From Paractinoplanes ovalisporus (GTDB lineage Bacteria; Actinomycetota; Actinomycetes; Mycobacteriales; Micromonosporaceae), in assembly GCF_016834655.1 (NCBI RefSeq), contig NZ_JAENHP010000010.1:248001-312000 (forward strand): a DNA stretch of 64,000 bases. Reading direction: 5' to 3'. Both the position numbers and the translations under genes were made by a program. The notes under the pieces were generated by a model. That model made no database searches. It was given only the letters and a program-made list of their open reading frames with translations, and was not told the DNA's origin. Position 1 is the first letter of the stretch. Every line of letters starts with the position of its first letter. Shown in pieces: positions 1-20,729 of the stretch.

Positions 1-3000
1 CTGGACATCGTGCCGGCACTCGACATCGAGGAGGTCGCGGCCGAGGATCTGGACGCCGCGCTGCTGGCCGCCGCCGCGGCGCCCTTCGACCTCGGTCGTG
101 AGATCCCGGTGCGGGCGCACCTGTTCGCCCTGTCACCGACCGAGCATGTGCTGATGCTGGCGATGCACCACATCGCCGCCGACGGGTGGTCGACGGTGCC
201 GCTGGGCCGGGACCTCTCCGCCGCGTACGTGGCCCGCTGCGCCGCGAAGGAGCCGGCGCTGGAGCCGCTTCCGGTGCAGTACGCCGATTTCACGCTCTGG
301 CAGCACGAGTTGCTCGGTGATGAGAACGACCCGGAGAGCATGGTCGCGCAGCAGGTGTCGTTCTGGCGCGAGACGCTTGACGGACTGCCCCCGGAGCTTC
401 CCCTCCCCGGTATCAAACCCCGGCCGTCCGCGCCGACGCACGCCGCGGCGAGCGTTCCGTTCAGCTGTGACGCGGACCTGCACCGTGGGCTCGTGGAGCT
501 CGCCGCCGAGCACCGTGCCACCTTCTTCATGGTCATGCAGGCGGCGCTGGCGGCGCTGCTGGGACGATTGGGCTGTGGCACCGACATTCCGATCGGGACG
601 TCGATCGCCGGCCGCACCGACGACGCGCTCGACGACCTGGTCGGATTCTTCGTCAACACGCTCGTCCTGCGTACCGACCTGTCCGGGGCCCCGACGTTCG
701 GAGAGCTGATCGAACGGGTCCGGGAGACCGACCTGGCCGCCTACGCGAACCAGGACGTTCCGTTCGAGCGGCTGGTCGAACTGACCAATCCGGAGCGGTC
801 GCTGTCCCGGAACCCGTTGTTCCAGGTCATGCTCGCGTCCGACAACACCGGCGAGGCCGCGCTGGAGCTGGGTGATGTCCGGGTGTCGCCGCAACCGGTC
901 GGCCTGACCGTCGCGCGGTTCGACATGACCTTCAGCTTCACCGAGCGGCACGACGCCGAAGGGGCACCGGCCGGGCTCGAGGGCGGGGTCTCGTACCGTA
1001 CCGACCTGTTCGACCACCAGACCGTCGAAGTGCTGATGGAGCGGCTGGCCGTGTTCCTCCGGGCCGCGGTGGCCGACCCGGGCACTCCGGTGGACCGCTT
1101 CGACGTCGTGCCGATGCGGGAGAGGGAACAGCTGGCCGGTTGGGCCCGTACGGCCGATGCGGTGCCGGCGTCCACCGTCCCCGAGCTGTTCTCGGCCTGG
1201 GCCTCGCGTACCCCGGAAGCCCCGGCCGTGGTGTCCTCGGACGGGACCCTGACCTACGCCGAGCTCGACGCGCGGGTGGAACGGCTGGCCGGTGTGCTGG
1301 CCGGATCGGGCGCCGGTCCGGAGTCGATCGTGGCGGTGGCATTGCCGCGATCGTCCGAGCTGGTGGTCGCGCTGCTGGCCGTGCTCCGGGCCGGTGCGGC
1401 CTACCTGCCGGTCGACCTGGCCTATCCGGCCGACCGGATCAGCTACATGCTGGACGACAGCCGGCCCGCGCTGCTGCTGACCGCCGAGGGGGCCACACCG
1501 GTGTCAGCGACCGTCCCGGCCCTGGTCGTCGGCCCGGACGGTGCGGCCGCCGGTCCGTCCGCGGCACTGACCGCCCCGCGGCCCGACCACCCTGCATATG
1601 TCATCTACACCTCGGGCTCGACCGGCCGGCCGAAGGGCGTGGTGGTCTCGCACGGTGGTGCCGCCAGTCTGGCCACGACTCAGGCTGAGCGGCTCGGCGC
1701 CGGCCCGGGAAGCCGGGTGCTCCAGTTCGCGTCGGCCAGCTTCGACGCAGCGTTCTGGGAGATGTGCATGGCCCTGCTGACCGGCGGCGCGCTGGTGATG
1801 GCCTCCGCCGACGAGGTCGCGCCGGGCCGGCCGCTGGCCGCGTTGCTGCATCAGCACGCGGTGACCCATGCCACCCTGCCGCCGGTCGCACTCGCGGTCA
1901 CTCCGGCCGACGCTCTCCCGGCCGGAATGACGCTGGTGGTCGCCGGTGAGGCGTGCTCGCCGGAACTGGTGGCCCAGTTTGCGCCGGGCCGGAGGATGTT
2001 CAACGCCTACGGGCCGACCGAGACCACCGTCTGCGCCAGCATGAGTGACCCCCTCGACCCCGCGGCGGGGACACCGCCGATCGGCCGGGCGGTGATCGGC
2101 AGCCGGGTCTACGTCCTCGACCAGGCACTGCGCCCGGTCCCGACGGGAGTGGCCGGTGAGCTGTACGTGGGTGGCGCCGGCCTGGCCCGGGGCTACCTGG
2201 GCCGTAGCGGGCTGACCGCGGCGCGATTCGTCGCCGACCCGTTCGGCCCGGCCGGCAGCCGGCTCTACCGCACCGGTGATCTGGTGCGCTGGAACCCCGA
2301 TGGGCAGCTCAGCTACATCGGCCGGGCTGACGCGCAGGTCAAGATCCGTGGTTTCCGGGTTGAGCTCGGGGAGATCGAGTCGGCCCTGACGGTGGGCGAT
2401 GAGGTGGCCCAGGCCGTGGTCCGCGTCCGCGAGGACGTGCCAGGCCGCCGGCAGCTCGTCGGCTATCTGGTGCCGGCCACGGGTGCCGGCATCGATGTGG
2501 ACGCTGTCCGCGAACGGGTGCAGCGGGCACTTCCCGAATACATGATCCCGGCCGCCTTTGTGCTGCTCGACGAGCTGCCCGTCACGGTCAACGGGAAGCT
2601 GGACGAGCGGGCCCTGCCGGCACCCAGCTTCACCACCGGTGGCGGACGGGCGGCCGCCGACGCCACCGAGGAACGGCTCCGCTCCCTGTTCGCCGAGGTC
2701 CTCGGCTTGGCCGAGGTGGGCGCCGATGACAACTTCTTCAACCTGGGCGGCGACAGCATCGTCTCGATCCAGCTGGTGGCGCGGGCCCGGGCCGCGGGCC
2801 TGAGCTTCCGGTCGCGCGACCTGTTCCGGCACCGGACGCCGGCCGCGCTGGCCAAGGTGGCACAGCTGGTGCGGACGGAGCAGTCGCGTACCGGTGACGG
2901 TGTGGGTGACGTGCCGCTGCTGCCGATTCAGCATTGGCTGCGGGAACGCGGTGGTCCGATCGACACCTTCCACCAGGCGGTCCTGCTGCAGACCCCGGCC

Positions 3001-4389
3001 GGTCTGACCCCGGCGGGACTCAGCGCGGTGCTGCAGGCGCTGCTCGACGGTCATGACGCCCTCCGCGCGCGGCTGAACCGGTCGGGTGACGAGTGGTCTC
3101 TCCGCACATCCGAACCCGGCTCGGTGACCGCTGGTGATCTCATCACCCGCGTCGACGTGTCGGACCTGGACGACGAACAGCGCCGGTCGGTGATGGCGGG
3201 GCACGCCGGGGAAGCAGCCGGAAGGCTGGCGCCGGACGACGGAGTGATGGTTCAGGCCGTCTGGTTCGACGGGGGAGCAACCGAACGCGGACGGCTCCTG
3301 CTGGTCGTGAACCACCTCGTCATCGACGCCGTGTCGTGGCGGATCCTGCTGCCGGACGTACGGGCGGCCTGGACGGCGGTCGCCGACGGGAAGGAACCGC
3401 GCCTGGAACCGGTCGGAACGTCTCTGCGACGCTGGTCGCTGGCGCTCACGGAAGCGGCCCGGCAACCGGACCGCATCGCCGAACTGCCGAGCTGGCAGCA
3501 GCGGCTCGCCGCCGCACCGCCACCGATCCCGGAACTGGCGACCGACCCGGCCCGGGACACCGCGGCGACGGTGCACGCCGTCACGCGCAGCCTGCCGGCG
3601 TCGCTGACCGCTGGTCTGCTCACCGCGCTACCGGAGCGGTACAAGGCCGAGACCCGTGAAGGCCTGCTGGCCGCGCTGGTGATCGCCTTCGCGGACTGGC
3701 GGCGCCGGCGATTCGGCGGCGACGACACCACCCTGCTGGTCGATCTGGAGGGCCACGGCCGGGAGGAGATCATCGAGGGTGCGGAGCTGACCCGGACGGT
3801 GGGCTGGTTCACCAGCCTCTACCCGGTGGCCCTCCGTCCCGGACGCATCCGCTGGTCCGAGGCCTGGAACGGTGGTCCGGCCGTGGGTCACGTGGTCACC
3901 CAGGTCAAGGAGCAACTGCGCGCCATCTCGGACCAGGGAATCGGCTACGGCATGCTGCGCTACCTGAACCCGGGCACCGCGCCGTCGTTGCGGGACTCGG
4001 CGGTGCCGCCGGTGGGCTTCAACTACCTGGGACACTTCGACACCGGTGGCAGCACGGTGCAGGCGGACTGGGAGCTGGCTCCGGAGGTCGGCGCCGTCGG
4101 CGGTGAGGATCCGCGGATGCCGGTGCCGCACGCCCTGGAAGTGACCGCGTCCGTTCAGGACACCGCCGAGGGGCCAACGCTGGTGCTCGGCTGGCAATGC
4201 CCGGCGGCTCTGCTCGCGCCCGACGTGATCGACGACCTCGCCGAGACGTGGCTGCGAGCCCTGGAGTCGGTCGCGATCCACGTGACCCACGAGGGCGATG
4301 TCCGGATGACGCCGTCCGACGTCACCCTGACCGACGTCGGCCAGGACGAGCTGGATGAGCTGGCGGACGAATTCGGTGGCTGGGAGTAA
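1..4389 (+). CDS. Non-ribosomal peptide synthetase, 5'-truncated: ...C-A(Phe)-T-E
   Basis: The reading frame is open at base 1, so the N-terminus lies outside. Residue numbers below count from codon 10-12. The partial C domain keeps HHIAADGWS (res 53-61) and is LCL-like in sequence. The A domain spans about nt 1170-2620, with [11 protein letters not shown] and NGKLDE. Its pocket, read by alignment to GrsA, is D-A-W-T-V-A-A-V-C-K, close to the Phe code. The T domain has [11 protein letters not shown] (Ser codon 2755). The E domain covers about nt 2910-4300 and contains EGHGREE and [10 protein letters not shown], so the first His of HHxxxD is Asn. The end ([18 protein letters not shown]) resembles a donor communication helix. 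The module should add Phe and epimerise it, then pass the chain to a DCL acceptor, most likely the subunit at 7642. LCL type for a visible C domain implies at least one more module upstream. Confidence 0.93.
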   Translation: MDIVPALDIEEVAAEDLDAALLAAAAAPFDLGREIPVRAHLFALSPTEHVLMLAMHHIAADGWSTVPLGRDLSAAYVARCAAKEPALEPLPVQYADFTLWQHELLGDENDPESMVAQQVSFWRETLDGLPPELPLPGIKPRPSAPTHAAASVPFSCDADLHRGLVELAAEHRATFFMVMQAALAALLGRLGCGTDIPIGTSIAGRTDDALDDLVGFFVNTLVLRTDLSGAPTFGELIERVRETDLAAYANQDVPFERLVELTNPERSLSRNPLFQVMLASDNTGEAALELGDVRVSPQPVGLTVARFDMTFSFTERHDAEGAPAGLEGGVSYRTDLFDHQTVEVLMERLAVFLRAAVADPGTPVDRFDVVPMREREQLAGWARTADAVPASTVPELFSAWASRTPEAPAVVSSDGTLTYAELDARVERLAGVLAGSGAGPESIVAVALPRSSELVVALLAVLRAGAAYLPVDLAYPADRISYMLDDSRPALLLTAEGATPVSATVPALVVGPDGAAAGPSAALTAPRPDHPAYVIYTSGSTGRPKGVVVSHGGAASLATTQAERLGAGPGSRVLQFASASFDAAFWEMCMALLTGGALVMASADEVAPGRPLAALLHQHAVTHATLPPVALAVTPADALPAGMTLVVAGEACSPELVAQFAPGRRMFNAYGPTETTVCASMSDPLDPAAGTPPIGRAVIGSRVYVLDQALRPVPTGVAGELYVGGAGLARGYLGRSGLTAARFVADPFGPAGSRLYRTGDLVRWNPDGQLSYIGRADAQVKIRGFRVELGEIESALTVGDEVAQAVVRVREDVPGRRQLVGYLVPATGAGIDVDAVRERVQRALPEYMIPAAFVLLDELPVTVNGKLDERALPAPSFTTGGGRAAADATEERLRSLFAEVLGLAEVGADDNFFNLGGDSIVSIQLVARARAAGLSFRSRDLFRHRTPAALAKVAQLVRTEQSRTGDGVGDVPLLPIQHWLRERGGPIDTFHQAVLLQTPAGLTPAGLSAVLQALLDGHDALRARLNRSGDEWSLRTSEPGSVTAGDLITRVDVSDLDDEQRRSVMAGHAGEAAGRLAPDDGVMVQAVWFDGGATERGRLLLVVNHLVIDAVSWRILLPDVRAAWTAVADGKEPRLEPVGTSLRRWSLALTEAARQPDRIAELPSWQQRLAAAPPPIPELATDPARDTAATVHAVTRSLPASLTAGLLTALPERYKAETREGLLAALVIAFADWRRRRFGGDDTTLLVDLEGHGREEIIEGAELTRTVGWFTSLYPVALRPGRIRWSEAWNGGPAVGHVVTQVKEQLRAISDQGIGYGMLRYLNPGTAPSLRDSAVPPVGFNYLGHFDTGGSTVQADWELAPEVGAVGGEDPRMPVPHALEVTASVQDTAEGPTLVLGWQCPAALLAPDVIDDLAETWLRALESVAIHVTHEGDVRMTPSDVTLTDVGQDELDELADEFGGWE

Positions 4390-4485
4390 TCGGTTAAGAG
4401 AAGTCGATTTGCAGGGTACGGGCGTCCGCCCGCACTCCTACGCTCGGCGCATCGTCTCGCATCGACAGGTCCCTGGAGGGATACC

Positions 4486-5463
4486 ATGGAATACGCGATT
4501 TCCGTCGAGGGCCTTCGGAAACGCTACGGCGAAAGGGAAGTGCTGAGCGGGGTCAGCCTCTCGGTCGCGGCCGGTTCGGTCTTCGGGTTGCTCGGCCCCA
4601 ACGGTGCCGGCAAGACGACAATTGTTCGTACCCTCGCCACTTTGCTGGACATCGAAGAAGGAAAGGCCACGGTGGCCGGATTCGATGTCGCGCGGCAGGG
4701 GGCCGAGGTTCGCAAACGAATCGGACTGACCGGCCAGTACGCAGCGGTCGATGCGAGGCTCACCGGCCGCGAGAACCTTGTGCTGCTCGGCACGTTGGCT
4801 CACCTGGGCCGGCAACGGGCCCGGCAGCGCGCCGAGGAACTGCTCGAGGTCTTCGATCTGCAGGAGGCGGCGAACCGGTTGGTCGGCACGTACTCCGGTG
4901 GCATGCGCCGCCGCCTCGACCTCGGCGCGAGCCTGATCGCCGAGCCCGAGGTGATCTTCCTCGACGAACCGACGACCGGTCTTGACCTGATCAGCCGGAC
5001 GGCCCTGTGGAACATGGTGCGGACGCAGGCCGAGGCCGGTGTCACGGTCCTCCTGACCACGCAGTACCTGGAGGAGGCGGACCAGCTCGCCGATCGGGTC
5101 GCGGTCATCGACCAGGGTCAGGTCATGGCCGAGGGCACGCCGACCGAGTTGAAGAACAAGGTGGGCGGTGAGCGGCTGGAGATCACCGTCGAGACGGCCG
5201 AACTGGCCCAGCGGGCGCTGGTGCCGCTGGCCGCGGTCGGTGTGGCGGCGCCGATCGTGGACAGCACCGGCCTGCGGATCTCGGTGGCACTCGACGCCGG
5301 GACCGGGGGCATCGCGGACGCCGCCACCGGCCTTCAACGGGCCGGCATCGCGGTGGCCGACTTCAGCGTGCGCCGGCCGTCCCTGGATGACGTCTTCCTC
5401 CAGCTGACCGGGCACCGGACCGAGGACACGACCGTTGCGGCGGCGGGGAGGACCGAACGATGA
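4486..5463 (+). CDS. ABC transporter ATP-binding protein, DrrA family
   Basis: 325 residues. Walker A is GPNGAGKTT (about res 38-46), the Q-loop is TGQYAAVD, the signature is YSGGMRRRLDLG and Walker B is VIFLDEPTTGLD. A C-terminal extension of about 100 residues follows the nucleotide-binding domain, as in DrrA/daunorubicin-type exporters. The ATG follows GGAGGG with good spacing. Its stop overlaps the start of the permease gene (ATGA), so the two are translationally coupled. It lies 96 bp after the NRPS and shares its strand, so it is probably in the same transcript. Inferred role: energises export of the finished lipopeptide and self-protection. Cytoplasmic, membrane-associated. Confidence 0.95.
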   Translation: MEYAISVEGLRKRYGEREVLSGVSLSVAAGSVFGLLGPNGAGKTTIVRTLATLLDIEEGKATVAGFDVARQGAEVRKRIGLTGQYAAVDARLTGRENLVLLGTLAHLGRQRARQRAEELLEVFDLQEAANRLVGTYSGGMRRRLDLGASLIAEPEVIFLDEPTTGLDLISRTALWNMVRTQAEAGVTVLLTTQYLEEADQLADRVAVIDQGQVMAEGTPTELKNKVGGERLEITVETAELAQRALVPLAAVGVAAPIVDSTGLRISVALDAGTGGIADAATGLQRAGIAVADFSVRRPSLDDVFLQLTGHRTEDTTVAAAGRTER

Positions 5464-6257
5464 GCTACGTCCTCACCGATTCCGCCGCGCTGTTCGGGCG
5501 CCATCTCACGCACTTCAAACGCCTGCCGCAGCAACTGATCAGCGTGACCCTCATGCCGATCATGTTCGTCTTCCTGTTCGGATATCTGTTCGGCAGCTCG
5601 ATGGTCGTCCCGGACGGCAAGTATCTGGACTACATCATGGCCGGCATCCTGGCCCAGATGATGCTGGCCAACGCGATCAACACGGGCGTCGGTGTGGCCG
5701 ACGACCTCAACAACGGACTGGTCGACCGGTTCCGATCGCTGCCGATGACCCAGTTCTCGGTCCTCCTCGGCCGGACGGCCGCCGACCTCGTCCTCAACAT
5801 CATCGCGTTGCTCTTCATGGTGCTGGTCGGTCTGCTGATGGGATGGCGCCCGCACGGCTCGGCGCTGTCCACCATCGGGGGTGTCGCACTGCTCCTGCTG
5901 CTGGGCTACACGATGACCTGGCTGGGCTGCCTCATCGGACTGACCCTGCGTCACCCGCAGGTGATCAACTCGGTGGCGATGGCCGTCACGATGCCGCTCG
6001 CCTTCCTCTCGGCCGGGTTCTTCCCGATCAACAACCTGCCCGGCTGGGTGAGCGCGATCGCCAGCTGGAACCCGGTGAGCGCGATCGTCACCGGCGTCCG
6101 TGAACTGTGGGGAAACCCGGTCGGGTATGGCGACGACCCGTCCTGGCCGTTGCGTCATCCGGTGCCGGTGTCGCTGATCACGCTGATCGTGCTGCTGCTG
6201 ATCATCGTGCCGCTGGCAACGCGCGCCTACCGCAGCGCCGCGGCGAAGACGACGTAG
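5460..6257 (+). CDS. ABC-2 type transporter permease, DrrB family
   Basis: 265 residues with about six hydrophobic segments, including the stretch near LMPIMFVFLFGYLFGSS, the long segment around nt 5800-5960 and a C-terminal helix rich in Leu/Ile/Val. The layout is that of ABC-2 permeases paired with DrrA ATPases. Its start overlaps the stop of the ATPase by four bases. A perfect 34-base palindrome follows it, marking the end of this transcript before the convergent flavin monooxygenase gene. Inferred role: membrane channel of the exporter for the peptide product. Confidence 0.93.
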   Translation: MSYVLTDSAALFGRHLTHFKRLPQQLISVTLMPIMFVFLFGYLFGSSMVVPDGKYLDYIMAGILAQMMLANAINTGVGVADDLNNGLVDRFRSLPMTQFSVLLGRTAADLVLNIIALLFMVLVGLLMGWRPHGSALSTIGGVALLLLLGYTMTWLGCLIGLTLRHPQVINSVAMAVTMPLAFLSAGFFPINNLPGWVSAIASWNPVSAIVTGVRELWGNPVGYGDDPSWPLRHPVPVSLITLIVLLLIIVPLATRAYRSAAAKTT

Positions 6258-6277
6258 ACCGCCGGTACCGCCGCACG

Positions 6278-6311
6278 AATCGGGGCCCTCGCCATGGCGA
6301 GGGCCCCGATT
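6278..6311. terminator. Perfect palindrome, probable bidirectional terminator
   Basis: A 34-base perfect inverted repeat (arms of AATCGGGGCCCTCGCC and its complement) lies between the converging ends of the permease (ends 6257) and the flavin monooxygenase gene (ends 6326). A short T-run follows it on the plus strand and an A/T pair flanks it on the other side. Position and symmetry fit a terminator serving both strands. Confidence 0.7.
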
Positions 6312-6325
6312 TCCCGTTCCGGTGC

Positions 6326-7459
6326 TCAGCGCAGCGCGTCGAACGAACGCCAGCTGTCGTGCAGCTCGCCCAGCAGGTCGAGGCTGTCGAGCACGGTGTC
6401 GTGCGGTACGCCGAAGTCGATGAGACACGCGACCTCGTCCACGCCGGCATCGGCCAGGTCGCGAGCCGTGTCGAGGCAGTCCTCGACGGTCCCGAACATG
6501 CCGCTGAGGTCGAAGTACCGGTCAAAGGCCTGCTTCACCAGGAAGTCGATGTCCGTCGGCGCCATGTCACGCAGCTCGCGGGTCGTGATGGCCCCGGCCG
6601 TTCCAGCGGCCTCGGCCGCGCGGATGAGCAGATCGAACGAGCTGGCGAGGTAGCGCGAGAAGGGCTCACGCACGATCTCACGAACCTCGTCGCGGTCGTC
6701 GCCGACAAAGGTGTGCACCATCAGCGCGACGTGGCCGTCGCCGGCATCGGGTCCGTTGTGGGCCCGGAAGGTGGTGCGATACTCCTCGATCCGCTTGGTG
6801 AGCACGTCGATCTCCTGGCCGAGCAGGTGGGTCAGCACCCCGTAACCGCGCTCGCCGGCGAGCTGGAAGGTGGCTGGGCTGCCCGCGCTGGTCAGCCACA
6901 CCGGCAGTTCCGGGCGCACCGGGGCGGGGTGGATACGTACCTCGGAAGGCTCGCCGACACCGTTGGGCAGGGTGACCGGATCCAACCGCCAGAGACTGCG
7001 GACCTGCTCGATCATGTCCACCAGCGCGGTCTTGCGCGTCTCGTAGGCCTGGGGACGCAGGACGAAGTCGGAGGCGTGCCATCCGGAGGCGAAGGCGATC
7101 CCGGCCCGACCCCGGGAGATGTTGTCCACCACGGACCACTCCTCGGCGATCCGCAGCGGTGGGTGCAGGGGGGCCACCACACTCCCGGCCCGCACCTGGA
7201 CCCGCTCCGTGACGGCCGCGACGGCCGCGCTCGTGACCGACGGGTTCGGGTAGAGACCGCCGAAGGCGTGGAAATGCCGTTCCGGGGTCCAGACCGCTGT
7301 GAATCCTCGCTGGTCGGCGAACTTCGCGCCCTCCAGCAATAGCTTGTAGCGATCCTCGGCCTCGTCGTTGTTGGCGAAGTAAAACAGACTGAAATCCAAG
7401 ACAGCGGTCCAATCCACAGGCGGCCGGGACCCGGCCGAGGGGTCGAAGGCAGAAATCAT
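6326..7459 (-). CDS. LLM-class (luciferase-like) flavin-dependent monooxygenase, NRPS-associated type
   Basis: 377 residues. The N-terminal part ([39 protein letters not shown], then [23 protein letters not shown]) is characteristic of the MupA/TIGR04020 group of luciferase-like monooxygenases found with NRPS and PKS systems. These are alpha/beta-barrel enzymes that use reduced FMN and O2. The start taken is the ATG at 7459. It has no strong Shine-Dalgarno, so a slightly later start is possible. The gene is divergent from the terminating NRPS across a 182-bp gap. A flavin monooxygenase is, as I recall, responsible for alpha-hydroxylation of glycine in skyllamycin, and the neighbouring NRPS starts with a Gly module. 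Gly alpha-hydroxylation is therefore a reasonable inference, not proven. No flavin reductase is visible nearby. Confidence 0.88.
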   Translation of the reverse strand: MISAFDPSAGSRPPVDWTAVLDFSLFYFANNDEAEDRYKLLLEGAKFADQRGFTAVWTPERHFHAFGGLYPNPSVTSAAVAAVTERVQVRAGSVVAPLHPPLRIAEEWSVVDNISRGRAGIAFASGWHASDFVLRPQAYETRKTALVDMIEQVRSLWRLDPVTLPNGVGEPSEVRIHPAPVRPELPVWLTSAGSPATFQLAGERGYGVLTHLLGQEIDVLTKRIEEYRTTFRAHNGPDAGDGHVALMVHTFVGDDRDEVREIVREPFSRYLASSFDLLIRAAEAAGTAGAITTRELRDMAPTDIDFLVKQAFDRYFDLSGMFGTVEDCLDTARDLADAGVDEVACLIDFGVPHDTVLDSLDLLGELHDSWRSFDALR

Positions 7460-7641
7460 CTATACGTCTGTGCGCCCCGGAAAGTCGTACCCGTATCGAT
7501 TTTCTGACATCGGTTCCGGACCACTGTGGAGCCCGCCTATCCAAGTTATTTATGCATGTCTGGGCACCGGTATTCGCCCGAGTACGGTCGCCACGGTCAG
7601 GCCCCTTCCTGACTGTGCCGAACGACGCCGGGGAGCCATCC
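7460..7641. promoter_or_regulatory. Divergent intergenic region between flavin monooxygenase and terminating NRPS
   Basis: 182 bp separating two divergent genes. Much of it is more AT-rich than its surroundings (for example TATTTATGCATG near 7547 and GATTTTCTGACATC near 7498), as expected for promoters firing both ways. I could not identify a convincing -35/-10 pair or an operator. The NRPS Shine-Dalgarno (GGGGAG, about 7630-7635) sits at its right end. Confidence 0.4.
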
Positions 7642-19374
<11,733 letters not shown>

Positions 19375-19404
19375 GCCACGTACCTGCGCAGAGAGGTGAA
19401 GCAA

Positions 19405-20658
19405 TTGAGCACACGGCTCGCCGAAGTGCCGGAAGAGATCTTGGCCGTCAATCTCGTCGACACCAAGGCGTACCTCGAGAACGACATGGGCGCCTATTGG
19501 CGGCGCCTGCGGGACGAACACCCGCTCTACTGGCACGAGCCGGTAGGCGAAACACCGGGATTCTGGGTGGTGAGCCGTTACGCCGAGGTGATGAAGCTCT
19601 ACCGGGACGACAAGCGCCTCACGTCGGAGAAGGGCAACGTTCTGGTCACGCTGCTGGCCGGTGGCGACTCGGCGGCCGGTCAGATGATGGCGGTGACCGA
19701 CGGCAAGCGGCACAAGGACCTGCGGAACGTGATGCTCCGCGCGTTCTCCCCGCGGGCCCTGGCCAAGGTGAACGAGCTGGTGCGGGCCAACACCCGCGAC
19801 CTGCTGGCCCGGACGATCCGCAAGGGGACCGGAGACTTCGTCAAGGACGTCGCCTCGGTCATCCCGCTGACCACGATCGGGAACCTGCTCGGTGTGCCAC
19901 CGGCCGACAATGCCGAACTGCTCGAGCTCACCAAGGCGTCGCTCAGCTCGGACGAGCCTGACCAGGCGCCCGAGGAGGCCTGGGTCGCCCGCAACGAGAT
20001 CCTGCTCTACTTCAGCGACCTGGTCGCCGAGCGCCGTGCCAACCCGCAGGACGACGTCCTCACGACGCTGACTCAGAGTGAGGTCGACGGCGAGCCCCTG
20101 TCCGACCAGGACATCGTCTTCAACTGCTACAGCCTGATCCTCGGCGGTGACGAGACGAGCCGGCTCACGATGGTCGAGACGATCTACACGCTGACCCGGG
20201 AACTGGAGCAGTGGCGCCGGCTCAGGGCCGGCGAGGTCGACCTGGAAACGGCCACCGAGGAGTTCCTGCGCTGGGCCAGCCCGGCGATGAACTTCGGACG
20301 CCGCGCGCTGGTCGACTTCGAGGTGGCCGGCGGTCAGGTGAAGGCCGACGACATCGTGACGCTCTGGAACGTGTCGGCCAACCGGGACGAGCGGGTCTTC
20401 GAGCGCCCCGACGTGCTCGACCTCAGTCGGTCGCCGAACAAGCACGTGACCTTCGGCTACGGCCCGCACTTCTGCCTTGGCGCCTTCCTGGCCCGGGTGG
20501 AGCTGCGGGAGATGCTCGACGCCCTGCGCAGCTTCACCACGGGCTTCGAGCTCACCGGGGAGCCCCGCCGCATTCACTCGAACCTGATGCAGGGTATGTC
20601 GTACCTGCCGGTTCGCTTCACCCCGGACGAGGCGGGCCTGGCCGGCGAAGGCCGCTGA
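19405..20658 (+). CDS. Cytochrome P450, NRPS-associated
   Basis: About 417 residues from the TTG at 19405, chosen because AGAGGTGA lies six bases upstream. The GTG at 19396 is the alternative. The I-helix has GGDETSR, the K-helix ExxR is EFLR and the haem loop is FGYGPHFCLGAF with ligand Cys357. Haem-thiolate monooxygenase, cytoplasmic, needing ferredoxin partners not encoded here. It lies between two NRPS genes on the same strand and is probably co-transcribed with them. The family context (P450s inside NRPS operons, as in skyllamycin) suggests beta-hydroxylation of a carrier-bound amino acid or oxidation of the peptide. The substrate cannot be deduced from sequence. Confidence 0.94.
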   Translation: MSTRLAEVPEEILAVNLVDTKAYLENDMGAYWRRLRDEHPLYWHEPVGETPGFWVVSRYAEVMKLYRDDKRLTSEKGNVLVTLLAGGDSAAGQMMAVTDGKRHKDLRNVMLRAFSPRALAKVNELVRANTRDLLARTIRKGTGDFVKDVASVIPLTTIGNLLGVPPADNAELLELTKASLSSDEPDQAPEEAWVARNEILLYFSDLVAERRANPQDDVLTTLTQSEVDGEPLSDQDIVFNCYSLILGGDETSRLTMVETIYTLTRELEQWRRLRAGEVDLETATEEFLRWASPAMNFGRRALVDFEVAGGQVKADDIVTLWNVSANRDERVFERPDVLDLSRSPNKHVTFGYGPHFCLGAFLARVELREMLDALRSFTTGFELTGEPRRIHSNLMQGMSYLPVRFTPDEAGLAGEGR

Positions 20659-20729
20659 GGCACGCCACCTCTCTCAATCCTTTGTGACGCGCGTCCGGCA
20701 CGGACGCCTTGTAGATACGTGGAGCTGGT

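Noticed and set aside
6107-7342. A 411-codon plus-strand frame antisense to the flavin monooxygenase
   Set aside because: Its translation has no family features and mirrors the monooxygenase codons; the minus-strand protein is a clear family member.
7552-7641. Upstream ATG at 7552 as start of the terminating NRPS
   Set aside because: No Shine-Dalgarno, and the added residues match nothing; the GTG at 7642 has a good ribosome site and gives a standard acceptor N-terminus.
20691-20707. Small hairpin (7-bp stem) between the P450 and the initiating NRPS as a terminator
   Set aside because: No T-run follows, the stem is short and the next start is only 22 bases away; read-through transcription is more likely.
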